The notes below the pieces were generated by a model that was given only the letters and a program-made list of their open reading frames with translations, was not told the DNA's origin and ran no database searches. DNA of 64,000 nucleotides from Liopterus haemorrhoidalis (taxonomy: Eukaryota; Arthropoda; Insecta; Coleoptera; Dytiscidae): contig OZ020612.1 in NCBI GenBank assembly GCA_963971575.1, positions 36,001,916-36,065,915 of the forward strand, in the 5' to 3' direction. How positions within the stretch are numbered: the stretch's first letter is position 1; every line of letters starts with the position of its first letter. Positions 11,245 to 23,042 of the stretch are shown here, piece by piece. Position numbers and translations under genes: made by a program.

Positions 11245-12210
11245 AATACAGCCGGCCTCCTTTTATGGCGTTTCGCTTGAGAGTATTTCGCTCATACGCG
11301 CCTAATAAGAGAATCAAGCAAATAAAGTCTCAGACGATGAAACTATGACCTTCAGCCATTCATCCGTTATTACTTCGAAAATGTTTTCATTTCCTGTCAA
11401 GCACAGACATCCCAAATTGCTACGTTAGTAAACAACCTTCGACCCGAATTTGGTACTTGAAGATGATTTTTAAGGTTGTTGTGAACTTTTTTATTGAAAG
11501 ATTTTTTATGCGCTATGTATAGTAAGTAAAAAAGGATGTATTTCGCTTTACGGCGATATTCGCTTTACAAAGGTGGTTTCGAATCAAACCCTCTTATTAG
11601 TGAGGTATTTCTACAGTTGTCAAAAGACCAGGATTTCCCTAACATATTCAACCTCGGACCAGTGTTATATATACACCTAAATTAATAAATTGTTAGGAAA
11701 TACGGTGCTGTAATGTAAGGCGCAGGACATAGCCTATTTATTTACACCGTGGATGTTACTAGTAAATGTTAAATATCCAGCTTATTCAAGATAGAACGAG
11801 GGGAATCCGGGGATTCGAACTCAGATCCTTTGTTATATAAAACTAGTAATCAACCAGTTGCACCTAGCCAGTTAATCTACTTTACTTTTAAAGAATTACG
11901 AAAAGCTACACAGAAATGCACCATTAATCATAATCCTTCAATTAGTTTTCGAGTTAGTCAAGACAATCTGTCAGGTGTATCTACATACGTAATCTCTTAC
12001 GATCGTGATAATAAAATTCTTTAGGCCCAGATTCATACTATCAACTGTTAGTGACTCCTATCGTTATTGGTTATTTACAATAAGTCGAGACAGAGAATAG
12101 AAAGGCACCCATTCAGCTGGAAATGAATTTATCTGACTATCAGGCTTATTTTCTGAGCGAAACGTTTATAACGTCTTGAGTAACATGAATATCCGACGTT
12201 ACATTTGAAA
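11245..12210. other. Intergenic, nothing recognised
   Basis: No recognisable coding or repeat boundary. The frame at 11830-12024 lacks any motif. Confidence 0.4.
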
Positions 12211-12212
12211 CG

Positions 12213-12545
12213 TAAGGCCTCGTTCATGATAGGTCCGTAACATAAACGTATCGCATATGCGTATGGCGAATCAATGGTGTATCACAGTTGTTCATAGTAC
12301 AAACATCTGTTTATAATAAACATACAATATATTCCATTCATTCATATTTTTGCTTATGCCATGCACTTGTGGTATGGTTATATTATAAATGAGGCTTAGA
12401 GGCATGTTTATAATAGATACATAACACAAGCATAGTACATGTCTAAAGATGAGTACAAAGTCAAAAATCATCTCCTTCTAATAAACAATGACAGTTTTGC
12501 GATATGTTATGTCTGTGCTATGTATCCATTATAAATGAGGCATGT
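12213..12545. repeat. Two head-to-tail small inverted-repeat elements
   Basis: GCCTCGTTCATGATAGG at 12214 is roughly inverted as CATTATAAATGAGGC at the end (about 12541). A middle junction near 12385-12420 repeats both ends (TATAAATGAGGC then GGCATGTTTATAATAG). This suggests two adjacent MITE copies of about 185 and 140 bp. Confidence 0.5.
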
Positions 12546-13550
12546 TTTTGTTCAAATTTTAACATGGGACCATTAAAATTGCAAGTTAATGTTCTACAAT
12601 AAGCGACCACCAAAACGGTAGCTTTAAAATTTAGCAGTGTCTAATTTGCAAAAATGGCAGATCGATTCTAGTAAATGTGATGTTACTGGAAGAAATTGAA
12701 TAAAACGAAAAATGGTAAAGAACATTAATTATTATAAGTCAAAGATCACACAACATATTACACATCATTTTCTTGATACAAGTGTCCTTGAGTTACCAGA
12801 CGCAAGTTTCAAGAAATCGTATAAAAAATCTAAAAGAAGTATTATAAAGCAAATTAAATTGATGGGACACAAAACTTAAAATTAATTCTGTGGAAGCCCG
12901 ATTGATAGTGCTACAGAAAAGAAAATGAGATATTTTCACCAGAAATGGGCAAAAATGTAACAAAGAAGAATAAATAAATTAAGGATTAACAAAAGAACCA
13001 GACTTATGGTGAATAAATGTTACTGTCAGGTACTTTCAAAAACATCTAAAGAAAAAAATCCATTGTAGTCACAGTCTTATGATATTATCTTGGTTTGAAA
13101 CAACATAAAAAATACATAATCTTTTATTAAATGCTCTTAAAAAATTATTTGAAACGTTTCTCCCGTTTTATTAGAAAAGAAAGAAATATGTAAATTTTTT
13201 ATTAATCATCTAAAATTAAATACAATGTCAACGTTTTCATTCCAGTGAAATCCTCTGTCCTTATTAAATTTTTCTCTTTATACAATGATTAGTTCATTTG
13301 AATTCATTCGGATCGTCTTTTCAGCAAGCATCCATTGTGTGAGGACGCCATTTTTAAATTTGAATAATTCAATTGTCAGATATTTAAAGTACTTTACAAC
13401 AAATCATAAATACAACATCCTGTCATGTATCTTGCATAGATTAAAGACGTTTCAATCAGCCATAATGGAAAGTAATATTGACACAATTACAAATCGAAAA
13501 ATGGTAATATTTTGTACGCTACACTTAAAATAGTGTAATTTTTTTAATTA
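12546..13550. other. Intergenic, nothing recognised
   Basis: AT-rich with no supported gene; the frame at 13285-13533 has no known motif. Confidence 0.4.
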
Positions 13551-13752
13551 TAGATACTTCATCAAAATATTAATGTTACAAAAAATATAGTACATATTTT
13601 AAAATTATTAAGATAGTAGGCCTTTAACGTCGTTGATGGCCCACTTGAGTATTAACTGATATGATCAAAATCTATTGAATTTAATTTAGTTAATAATTTT
13701 AAAATATGTACGATTTTTTGTAACGTTAAAATTTTGATGAAATATCTATCTA
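13551..13752. repeat. Foldback element with about 60-bp arms
   Basis: The left arm (13551-13611, CTTCATCAAAATATTAATGT..) and right arm (about 13690-13752) are inverse copies with a few mismatches around an unpaired core of about 80 bp. It abuts the Harbinger MITE at 13758. Confidence 0.7.
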
Positions 13753-13757
13753 CCTTG

Positions 13758-13892
13758 GACCGGTTTCTGAAAGCTTAGGCAAGTTTAATCTTTTGGTTAA
13801 ACTCGGTTACAATATAACAATCCCATAAGTAACCATAGCAACCATTTTCTAACTATTTGGTTATAATTAACTAGGCTTTCAGAAACCGGTCC
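13758..13892. mobile_element. Harbinger-type MITE (135 bp)
   Basis: GGACCGGTTTCTGAAAGC is inverted at the right end. The ends match the 2.4-kb Harbinger element at 829-3224. The internal sequence is shared with the fragment at 34300-34408. Confidence 0.7.
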
Positions 13893-13912
13893 TAGGAGTC
13901 ACAGTAAAAAAA

Positions 13913-14400
13913 AGGATGGAAGCATTCGAAATATGGTGCTATTGAAGAATGTTGAAATTAGATGGGTATATAGAATGACGAACGAAGTAGTATTACGAAT
14001 AAAGCCCTGTAAGAGGGGGGGGGGGGCGACGAGGACATCGGCTACGGCGCCTAATATAGGGAGAGCGAATATCGTCACTACGACGGACGTTTCGGGGGTA
14101 AAAAGAGGGGTTGAGGGTTAGGTGGGGCGCTAAATTCAGGCTTTGCTCCAGGCGCAGATTTTCATTCACATAACCCCGGTGAAGAATGTTGCAGAAGAAA
14201 AGAGATGTTTGTATTAGACATATTATAAGAGACCAAGGACTGGTGAAAACGATATTGGAAGGAGAAGTTAAGGGAAAGAACAGCAGGGGTAGAGTACATT
14301 AAACAGATAATGGAATATATGAATTGCAACACGTACGTGGAACTAAAAAGACCGCAAACCAACCTATGGGTTGAAAACTTGAGATGGAGGACTAATTAAA
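13913..14400 (+). pseudogene. LINE ORF2 C-terminal remnant, interrupted
   Basis: The first block reads RMEAFEIWCY, then with a frame change RWVYRMTNEVVLRIK. A later block (about 14180-14300) reads RHIIRDQGLVKTILEGEVKG followed by KNSRGRVH. These are the typical consecutive blocks of the C-terminal part of RTE/CR1-like LINE ORF2 ('AFEMWCYRRML..W....TN..VL', then 'H..R......I..GK..GKRGRGR'). Between them (about 14003-14170) is a G-rich, GC-rich segment that does not belong to the LINE. Stops and frameshifts make it dead. Confidence 0.65.
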
Positions 14401-14850
14401 AAAAAAGTATGATTCAGAATATATTTTCGTAAGTATATGCTCTCAAAATATGCAGTAAAATATACATAATCGCATTTAAAATTATGCACCTACCCCTTCC
14501 ACTGGTTCACACGAACAAATGACACGCATTAAGGCTGTGACACTATTTTTGTCTAAACTCAATCTAAAGACACACTAGAATCTAGAATCTACATTTGTCA
14601 AGAACACTTTTTTGTGAAGGGGACATAATAGCGAGCAGCACGTATCTAATAAGCATAATTGAAAGAACTGGTGCAAAAAAAAAAACAGCTACGTGAATAA
14701 TCGTGAGTTTTGAGAAAATTGAGAAAAACCTTTAAAATAAAACGTTTTTAAATTTAAGCAACCTTTTTCTTTTTCGTGATATTTTACCACCCTAAAGAGC
14801 AACATTTTATACTCTCGTATATCAATAGAAATTTCGTATATCTTCTTTTT

Positions 14851-14970
14851 AGGGTTTTGTAGGTATGGCCACCAAAAACACTTATAACATTACTCATGTG
14901 TCTGTCTGCCTGTACGGTAGAACTTGTAACCAAACGGCTGAAATGTGTGAAAATTTACACTTCACATCAT
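14851..14970 (+). repeat. Short Helentron-like repeat copy
   Basis: It starts AGGGTTTTGTAGGTATGGCC, contains the TGTCTGTCTG-type block and ACCAAACGGCTG, then jumps directly to the family's 3' hairpin (GTGTGAAAATTTACAC). The internal region present in the copies at 42290 and 50290 is missing. Apparent frames here are shadows. Confidence 0.6.
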
Positions 14971-16145
14971 TTTTTGCAATTTTGGCAACAATGACTGTTC
15001 CCGTATTAGTAGGTGCATGTTCTTTACTATCAGTAATAATAACTGATCGAAAAATACATGATTTTAACGAGTGCAGCAACGATCTATGTAGAAAACGTAG
15101 ATGCTTTTTGAAGCAAACGACAGAACTGAATGTGTTTCTCAAAATTTATGGGAGCTACGTAAATCGATACTGGATCAATCGATAGGTCTATATGTTTATT
15201 TATTATGTACATGAAAGTATGTGTAACTTAATTTGCCAAAAAATTTCACTTAGTTTTTGCATCAAATCCTTTAATTACCAACATAACGTCATAAAAATTG
15301 TAGAACCTTTGCCTACTGTCAACTATACAAACTTGAACATAAAATAGGTTCGAATTTAACAAGAAAAATACCGATTTTTTTGGTTGAGAGATTATTTTTT
15401 TTATGGTTGGTATTTCAAAATTGGCTGATCAAGAGTTGGTCAACTTAAATGAAACCAACAATTCACATCCAAAACTTGGAGTTGGCATCGCCATCGTTTT
15501 ATAAAATTTAGAACATGTTTATTTTCTAATTTGGTTTCAAGGTTTTCCAAAATATCTTGCTGAAACAATATTGTATTAATAAAATAACTAACCCAACTAA
15601 TAATTAACAATCACCAAAACTAATCGCACCTTAAGAACCATAATTAAACTCTTGATAACAAACTAATTAAAATTTCATTGCAATTTCAGTGATTGCTAAA
15701 TAGAAACGAAGGTATATATTTTTGGCGCGCCTTTTTCAGATATTCCAATAAGATAAAAAACGTTTATGTATTAGAAGAAAATGAAATTGTGTACTTTAGC
15801 AGGAATCGCAAGTTTGTTTTGCTTCTGTTTCCAAGAAAGAAGCAAGCTGCTTGTTCAGCCACGTGGAACAATGTGATTATATCTTGAAAGAGAAAAAAAG
15901 AAGACAAAATTGAAAATTATATTCCAGCTGAATGCTAAAAACGATAATTTAATTCTTGTTAAAAACAGTCTGGACTAACATTAAACTACGATAAAAATGA
16001 TATATCAACAAGTTTCAGGATTTCGCAGGTAAGTGGAAGGAATCAAGTTTTTTGACAAAAATATGAGTTAATAGAAAATAAATTTTTGTTCTCTTACCTA
16101 CGCTTCAAAACATTTCATTTGTCGCACAAAATATATTGTTTCAAA
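14971..16145. other. Intergenic, nothing recognised
   Basis: No coding similarity. An AT-rich stretch without paired ends; the frame at 15693-15887 shows no domain. Confidence 0.4.
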
Positions 16146-16149
16146 TATA

Positions 16150-16690
16150 CAGTGTGTTTGTTTGAAACTCCGCACCTCGAATAACTTCTTTATTTTAAGA
16201 GATAAAAAAAATTCTTCTGAAGAAAAGTTAAACTAGACAAAAGGGCCCACTTAAGAACTATAATAAGAATTCTGCATCACTTCCGTTTTCAGCAGAAATT
16301 GTTTCAACTTTTTATCTAGCATAGGGAATCGGTACTTAATTTTTTTTTTTTTTTTTCTTGAAAGTATATTAAATCAGCTTTACAAGGATATCAAAATATC
16401 ATACTTTAATTTAAACCATTTCAAAATGGCGACCATTTATTTACAAAATAATAAATAACAAAAATCGTAAAAACTAAGTTATAAAAAGATATAACATTAT
16501 GTAACTAGGAATAACAATAGAACAAAATATGACTAAAGTTAGTAATAAACTAAGCAAAATTTACAAATGTTCAATATGACCGCCGTTGTTATCCACACAT
16601 TTTCCCATTAGCAATAAAAACTCTTCCATTGCATTTAGAACGGTATACTCTTGAGTTTCCCTGATGGCTGTTCTTACCCTATGTTCTAAC
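16150..16690 (-). mobile_element. Tc1/mariner-type element, 3' end portion
   Basis: After a TA the end reads CAGTGTGTTTGTTTGAAAC. About 400 bp of non-coding sequence follows, then the C-terminus of a transposase (stop at 16561-16563, - strand). The non-coding part is the same as in the repeats at 21845-22213, 23672-24036 and 24160-24532, which tells what family those came from. The other end is missing. Confidence 0.65.
16561..16690 (-). pseudogene. Mariner-type transposase C-terminus
   Basis: The minus strand reads HRVRTAIRETQEYTVLNAME and then, a few residues on, KCVDNNGGHIEHL before a TAA. The ending 'C...NGGHIEHL' is characteristic of the insect Tc1/mariner-type transposases that carry a DUF4817-like helix-turn-helix. 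Only about 43 residues remain of an expected 330-350; the catalytic region is not found upstream. Confidence 0.7.
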
Positions 16691-16996
16691 CTTTAGTCTT
16701 CTAATCTTTACCTTCAGGATACCTTTCTTGGTAGAGTTGCTGGGCCCTAACAGAATTTATTTGACATTCCCGAATATCAGAACCATATATGTCATTTCTT
16801 CATTTGAATAACGTATGGAAGTCATAATTACAAACCATTGGATGTTATCACCTTTAATATCAAAATCCATGGACTTATATTTTACAAGTAATTATAAAAT
16901 CAAAACATATATCCTTTCATTTACGTACATTTTTACCATGGCAATACTTATAAATAGCACTAGTAATTAAAAGTACAATTTTTGACACTGTTATGC

Positions 16997-17021
16997 GTGT
17001 GTAAAGTGCTACTTTACACAC
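16997..17021. repeat. Small perfect hairpin
   Basis: GTGTGTAAAGT and its exact inverse ACTTTACACAC are separated by three bases. Purpose unknown. Confidence 0.8.
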
Positions 17022-17100
17022 GGTCGTGGAAAAAAGAATTTATTTAACATACTGGCCATTATCATTTACAGAAATTCTTCAATTAATAAACTTATACTTA

Positions 17101-17305
17101 TGGTGTTATTCTGAATACAACTTGTTCACTTTAACAGGGTTTTATTCTAATGTCGACCAATGTTACAAAAATTCTATTCCGTAGCTTGTCTGTTAACATT
17201 CGGGTTAACATTAGCGCTGTTAAACTAATACTCGTTCCAACCGTTGGAGGTAGTAGTACAGTGTTATTACGGTGTTAAATAAACAGTGTATTCAAAATAA
17301 CGCCA
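17101..17305. mobile_element. 205-bp MITE with TTA duplication
   Basis: TGGTGTTATTCTGAATACA is inverted at the right end as TGTATTCAAAATAACGCCA. TTA flanks both sides (17098-17100 and 17306-17308), consistent with a PIF/Harbinger-type 3-bp duplication, though the ends differ from the family at 829. Confidence 0.7.
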
Positions 17306-17399
17306 TTATTTGTCCTGGGTAAACCGAGTCACAAATGAAATATCATCTAGAGACTGGAAAACCTGCACTCAAAAAGATAACCGTAATGGAAACCCGAAT

Positions 17400-17565
17400 A
17401 TTTATCGTGTAGTAGTATAGTATCATTAAACGAAAAGTTAAAGGAAGAAGCCCAGCGAATGAATCCACTAGGTAGAAAACAGGAAAATCTTTAAAATTAT
17501 TCCGAGATGACAGGAATGGTTAAACTGGTTGAGAAAAGAAAGAAAAGCACCCGAAAGTATCTTCT
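17400..17565 (+). pseudogene. LINE ORF2 C-terminal remnant
   Basis: The + strand reads SIIKRKVKGRSPANESTR, and further on in another frame an Asn-Trp-Leu-Arg-Lys-like run. This fits the very end of LINE ORF2 proteins ('KRKVKGRRS.GRP..RW.D.....W...A..R..W'). Several stops. Confidence 0.45.
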
Positions 17566-17569
17566 AACC

Positions 17570-17972
17570 CAGCGATGGCGAATCTTTTTTCCCAAATGGG
17601 TCAAAATTGAATTTGAAATTTTGTAGATAGCCAAATCGCGGGTCAAATATATAATGCGTAAATAAAAATCTGCCGGTTTAGGGTGTAAGCATTTGTGTGG
17701 AACCTGTTAATCTTGTTAACTCTACCTGAGCTAGCGGCCTTATGTTTGACGGGTATAATATAGGTAATAATTGAATTCCTTCTCGTTATTATTATCATAT
17801 TTGACGATTTTCCTAACCTGTTTCGTGAATGCGCTCGCCTAGGCCCAACCTTAGTAATCTTATAATCTCTCTTAAGGTTATCATAACTATAAAGATCTTC
17901 TTTTGCACGGCTCATTTGAAATCGTCATACAGGTCACTATGTGGCCCGTGGATCATACGTTCGCCACCACTG
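17570..17972. mobile_element. Non-autonomous hAT element (403 bp)
   Basis: The ends are CAGCGATGGCGAATC and the inverse CGTTCGCCACCACTG. Flanking octamers TTCTAACC and CTTTAATC match at 5 of 8, so the duplication is diverged or uncertain. Minus-strand frames inside carry no domain. Confidence 0.65.
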
Positions 17973-18681
17973 CTTTAATCTGGGTAATTCACATCCATGG
18001 AAGTCTTCCGGATTACAGAGAACAGAATACGCATTGCTATGATGATAACCAACATCCGAAAAAGATAAGTCAACAAGAAGAATTTACATAACACTATGAA
18101 TTTTAGGACCGGGTTACAACAAAATTCTCTCGATCTACAAATCTAATTTTTACATCAAAAACATAGCGTGGATTTTAGTTTCAAAAAAATTAAAACGGCA
18201 GTATTTTTTGTTTGTAATCTGAAAATGTATCTGAGCACTCGCTAGTTTTTTTGAGCATCAATTACAAAAGTAATTATCACACCAATTAGCGTTGTTCTCG
18301 TGCGACTTTTAGAATAAACCTTTGTGTTTACGTGCGAATTTAATACCACAATAACACAAACAAACATCCTCTGTTAACACGTTTAAATACACAAACAAAT
18401 ATTTCGGAGATGCACCAGAGATTTTTTTAAATAGTTTTTATACAACATACTGGTATAATTATTATATGTACATATATTATTTAACATGCTATGGGACGGT
18501 CGACATGATAGTCGGCTTATTAAAGTCCAAATAGTTAAATAGCTAATAAAATATTAAAATATCTTAATTAACTGAAAATTATAATAACTGAACGTAAATT
18601 AATGAATAATAAAACTTATTAGTCTGTAAAAGTTTGATGCAGATACTCTGTCAAATTTATAGAAAACATGTACAATTAGAG

Positions 18682-19743
18682 CAGCGTTTCTCAACCGAGG
18701 GGCCGTGAAGGCTTCGTCGAGAGGCCGCGAAGTCATACAAGATCGAAACATGAAAATATAATAAAAATGCACTCAATCTTGCAAGATATAAATTTGATTC
18801 ATATTTATAAATACGAGTATCTTATATTGATATTCATAAAAATATACCTTTCACAACATAAATAAAATAAATATTTTATTTATTTTTATACTTAATATAC
18901 TTATTTTGACAACTAATTTAAACTATAGGCTATTTCAAATGTTTAAGTTGTCACTAGCTAACTTTATAATGAGTAAATGGGCTTTTACTAAACAATATGA
19001 TCAAAAGCTTCATTTAATCGATAAAAATTTCTAGATTTGAAAATCTAGTTCCGCTTTAACAAAAGAAACAGACTATAAGTAGACAATATAAAGGTCAAAT
19101 AAATTGTATGTGTCGGTTAATGGGTTCGCGTTGGAGGCACTTTTAAGTTGTGCTTTGATGTAGGTACGATTTGAAAGTGCAATATTTGTTATTATATATT
19201 TTTTTAATTGCTCTCCGAACTACAGGTAACTCAATAGTAAGGATGCGAATGTGTTTAAATTAAAATGGAAGGCACTTTGAACATTTGTAAATAAAAATAC
19301 TTTACTTTCAAGTCGTTATAGGGACTATAATCGTCATTTAAAAATATCACAGTTTTTTGTCAACCGTAAAAGATATTAAAAAAATGTTTAAGGAAAAGTT
19401 GTTGTAAAGCTCTATCCAAAGATATCCAATATGACATACGTTCCTATTTAAAAATTCGAAATTGTCCTTGATGTCCTGTAATTCTGTTTTTTTCCGGAAA
19501 ATTTCAATACTACCATTCAATTTAGTGGATAAATTTTAGTTCAAAATTTTTGACGTGTGAGTGACGTGTGAGCAACGTCGCCTTTTCGAAGAAACTCGTG
19601 TTCCCATCCATGTTATCTTGATACACCATATATATATGTATGTGTATATATTATATATATATATATACACATACATAGGGGGGCCGCAGACAATATTTAT
19701 ATAATTTGGGGGGTCCCAGGCCATAAAAGGTTGAGAAGTACTG
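18682..19743. mobile_element. Non-autonomous hAT element (1062 bp)
   Basis: The ends are CAGCGTTTCTCAACCG and the inverse AAAGGTTGAGAAGTACTG. It is flanked by a perfect 8-bp direct repeat AATTAGAG (18674-18681 and 19744-19751). No transposase frame is evident. Part of the interior (about 18960-19080) resembles sequences at 27960-28080 and 32440-32540, so another repeat may be nested within. An AT-rich palindromic tract lies at 19628-19677. Confidence 0.85.
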
Positions 19744-19751
19744 AATTAGAG

Positions 19752-20915
19752 GACGTAACTGTTTTTCAATCTTACGTTCTCAAACTTTATTTCCAGACGA
19801 TGCAGATAATTATAAGACAATATTCACAAAAAAAAATCCTCTGCCATTCTGTCTGACCGAGATTCACGCAAAACGAGCTGGATATATTTCGCGCAAAAGA
19901 ATGAAGAGAAGATGGGGGAGCAGAAATTTTACAAATTACTGCCTCTGAGAGCCTTTATATCGCAACCCTAAATATAAGAAATCCCCAGAAGCTTTGATTC
20001 CATTAGTTAATTTTTGAAGTTGGTTTCAGTTAAGTTTTTGAATAAAATGATATACACAAAAAACCAATTTCTGTCTGTCAATCTGTCCGAAATTCACGTT
20101 AAAACAGTTGGACATACCTTCACATAACTTGGAAAGACGACGGAACAACTAGGATTCGAACATGTCATCTAAAAATTTTCATTTTAAGAAGAAGCTTTTG
20201 GAAATGCAAACTAAAAAATTTAAAATATCTAACTTATTATCGACTTAAGAGGATCCTGCACTGTATAAGCAAGGATACTCGTGTATTTGTAAATAATTCA
20301 TAAAGAGAAACGAATTTAATTTAAAAAGAGAATCAACATACCTACATAATATATGATCTTTACATATATTTTTGTTAGATTTTGATTAATTGAATAGCAA
20401 GGGAAAAAATGTGCAGGCGAGATTTTATAACATATTTAATAATTAGACAGATGTTACCCATACTATTCAATCATGTGTGTCTTCTTGATGTATACAGTAT
20501 ATTTTAATTATAATTGAGTATTAAAAAAGAGTACAAATATATGTGAATCAATTTTATAAATTACTGTTTTTAAATGAATATTTTCAAACATTATAATGCT
20601 AGTGTTACGTAAACAGAAAAATATTAAATATTACACATTTTATTTGAATATCTATAGAATCAACACATTCTTCTCAAAATTTAATAAAACGGAGACCCGG
20701 TAAGTTATTTCACACAAGAAAATTGACAAATATTTGCAAACACATATTATATTATATACGTAGGTATATTAACAATATTTTAGTCAACAAAAACATTTTT
20801 TTTTATAAATGTGGGGCTGGAAAAGGGGAATAATTCAACGTCACTACATTGTTTAAAAACATCTGAACAGCAGAAATTTTCTTCAATAAAGAGAATTTAA
20901 ATTTTAGAAACATAA
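19752..20915. other. Intergenic, diverged repeats
   Basis: Two short related segments (about 19830-19880 and 20065-20125) share a CTGTC..GAGATTCACG-like block seen in other dispersed copies. No gene recognised. Confidence 0.35.
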
Positions 20916-20916
20916 C

Positions 20917-22529
20917 GCCGCATTCAGAGGTCTTAAATCAATAGCATATAGACTGTAGCTTGTATTCTGTTTACTGTCACTAGAAGTTTGTCATATGGTA
21001 AAGCGTGAAACTGTTCAGACCTCTAAATTGAATACGTTGTTCGTTGTGGATTGTGGATAATTTTCTAAACTTATAGCTAGTGAGATGTTTTAATGAGATA
21101 GGCATATAAACACATTGGTTATCGCAGTCTATCAGTGACATCGTAGTTATCGTATGCCTTTACATAACCTAACATAATGTCATCATTAACAAATCTTGCT
21201 CAAAATTACAAAGACGGACTAAAGGTGCGTTACGCGGTTTTTCTAAACATAATCAATAAACAACTGATAACATGTACTACATTAAAAACGTGGGAAGAAT
21301 TACTATTTGATTAGTGATAATGTTATTTATATAACCTATCAAATGTTCTGAATTTTATTTAATTAAGAATGAATAATGAACTGGTCTACAAATTAGATTC
21401 GGTCATCCATTCTGTTACTCACTAATTTTATATTACACATAGAATTAACGAAACATGCAAGTTATATATATCGTTATGTATACCTATGCATATCTTTTAT
21501 ATTGCATTATCGTTTAAATCTTTAGTGATTGGCAGAATTTGGCAACAGAATTTTGCAAAATGAAGTTATTTGATTTGAACTCTTCAGTTTTGGACATAAA
21601 ATAAGTTTTCAGACTAGATGGGTTGACTTCTTAGGCCCGACCCGACCCTTGGTCTAGCAGGTCGTTTATATCTTTTGGGCTCGGGCCCGGTGAAAATAAT
21701 TATTACGGATAGCTATTTAACCATATTATTTTTCCGAAACATGGCATTAAACATTTTGGAGCATGTATTGGCTTTGAGTTGAGTTAAAATGCATTATTTT
21801 TATGTACAGGATTTTTTCCCGTATATAAAAACCCGTTTCAAACAAACACGTTTGAAACGGGGCACCCCGAAAATCTCCTTTATTTGTAAAGATACAAAAA
21901 ATATTCAGAACAAAAGTTAAACTAGACAAAAAGGCCCATCTAAAGGTTACTATAAGAATTCTGAGGCACTTCCGGTTTCACCGGAAATGATGTCCACTTT
22001 TGATCTAGCATAGGGAATCGATAATTTTATATTTTTTTCCTAAAAGTACATTAAATTAGCTTTACAATGACACCAAAAAGTCATATTTTTATGTTAACCA
22101 TTTCAAAATGGCGACCATTTATTTACAAAATAATAATCGACATAAGTTTTACAAAGTTGAACGTAGCAAGCTTTGAAAACAATAAAAAAAGAAACAAAAT
22201 ATCTCTACAATAACATCTCATCATTAACAAATCTTGCTCAAAATTACATAGACGGACAGTAAATATGATCAATTTAGGTAATTAGGTTAGGTTTAGTTAG
22301 TTAAAATCTAAAACAACAGAATTATAAAAACGATAATACATAGAAAACATTTTACGAAGCCATGTAGTTGGTTTAAAGACACACAGATGTCGGGCTATTC
22401 GTAACACATTAATTTCTAACTTGCTGTGAACGGTACATAGAACGTTAAAACAATGCATAGAAACATAACTTACAGCGTAACAACGAACAGTCCACAACGT
22501 GTTAATTTAAAGAGCGTTGAATGCGGCTT
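20917..22529. repeat. Inverted-end element split by a 1-kb insertion
   Basis: GCCGCATTCAGAGGTCTT near 20920 and GAGCGTTGAATGCGGC near 22512 look like inverted ends of one element. The duplicated unit 21221-22213 sits inside. Without it the element would be about 580 bp. Confidence 0.4.
21221..22213. repeat. 1-kb repeat unit, copy 1
   Basis: Nearly identical over its whole length (a few mismatches) to 23043-24036. It ends with the non-coding tail of the mariner-type family seen at 16150. Around 21833-21862 the end of that family is folded back on itself (CGTTTCAAACAAAC next to GTTTGAAACG). It is flanked by a 39-bp direct repeat with one mismatch (21181-21219 and 22219-22257). Frames such as the one at 21747-21929 simply recur in both copies. 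Confidence 0.85.
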
Positions 22530-23042
22530 AATAAAGAAGCATTCTCCCTTGTAGTATTTTTCTCGTTGGTATTAATATTAAATTACAGGACTAAAAACTT
22601 AAAAGGAAACTTTGTTATACACTATAACTTTTGTAATAAAATTCAACCAATACTGGAAGATGTTTTTCCTTTGAATGACAACCATACACACAAGTGCTTG
22701 ACCAAATAACCACTGTAAAGCACGGCCATTGGAGTACCACCAATTAGTAATATAGAGTTTCTGACGCCTTGGGCAAAATTTTAAGAGATGCGCCGCTACT
22801 CATCCTTTTCCATAAGATATACATAATTTTAAAAAGGAGGATACATTATAAAGACTGAATGAAATCTCAATATTTCTGGGACACTATTCAGTATCCCAAC
22901 GAACGTTAGTCCAGGAAATAACAATATTTAACCAGTTCCGCTGCAACAAAGAATTTATACTTTTTATGCGTTTTTGCAACAAATTTTTACTTTATACAAA
23001 ATGCATAAAAGTTTTATCATTATGCTTATTTAAAATTATCGT
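22530..23042. other. Spacer between the two 1-kb units
   Basis: No gene recognised; a 62-codon frame at 22521-22709 has no motif. Confidence 0.4.

Noticed and set aside
10905..11246. 113-codon minus-strand frame
   Set aside because: It coincides with a 286-bp hAT MITE, including its inverted ends.
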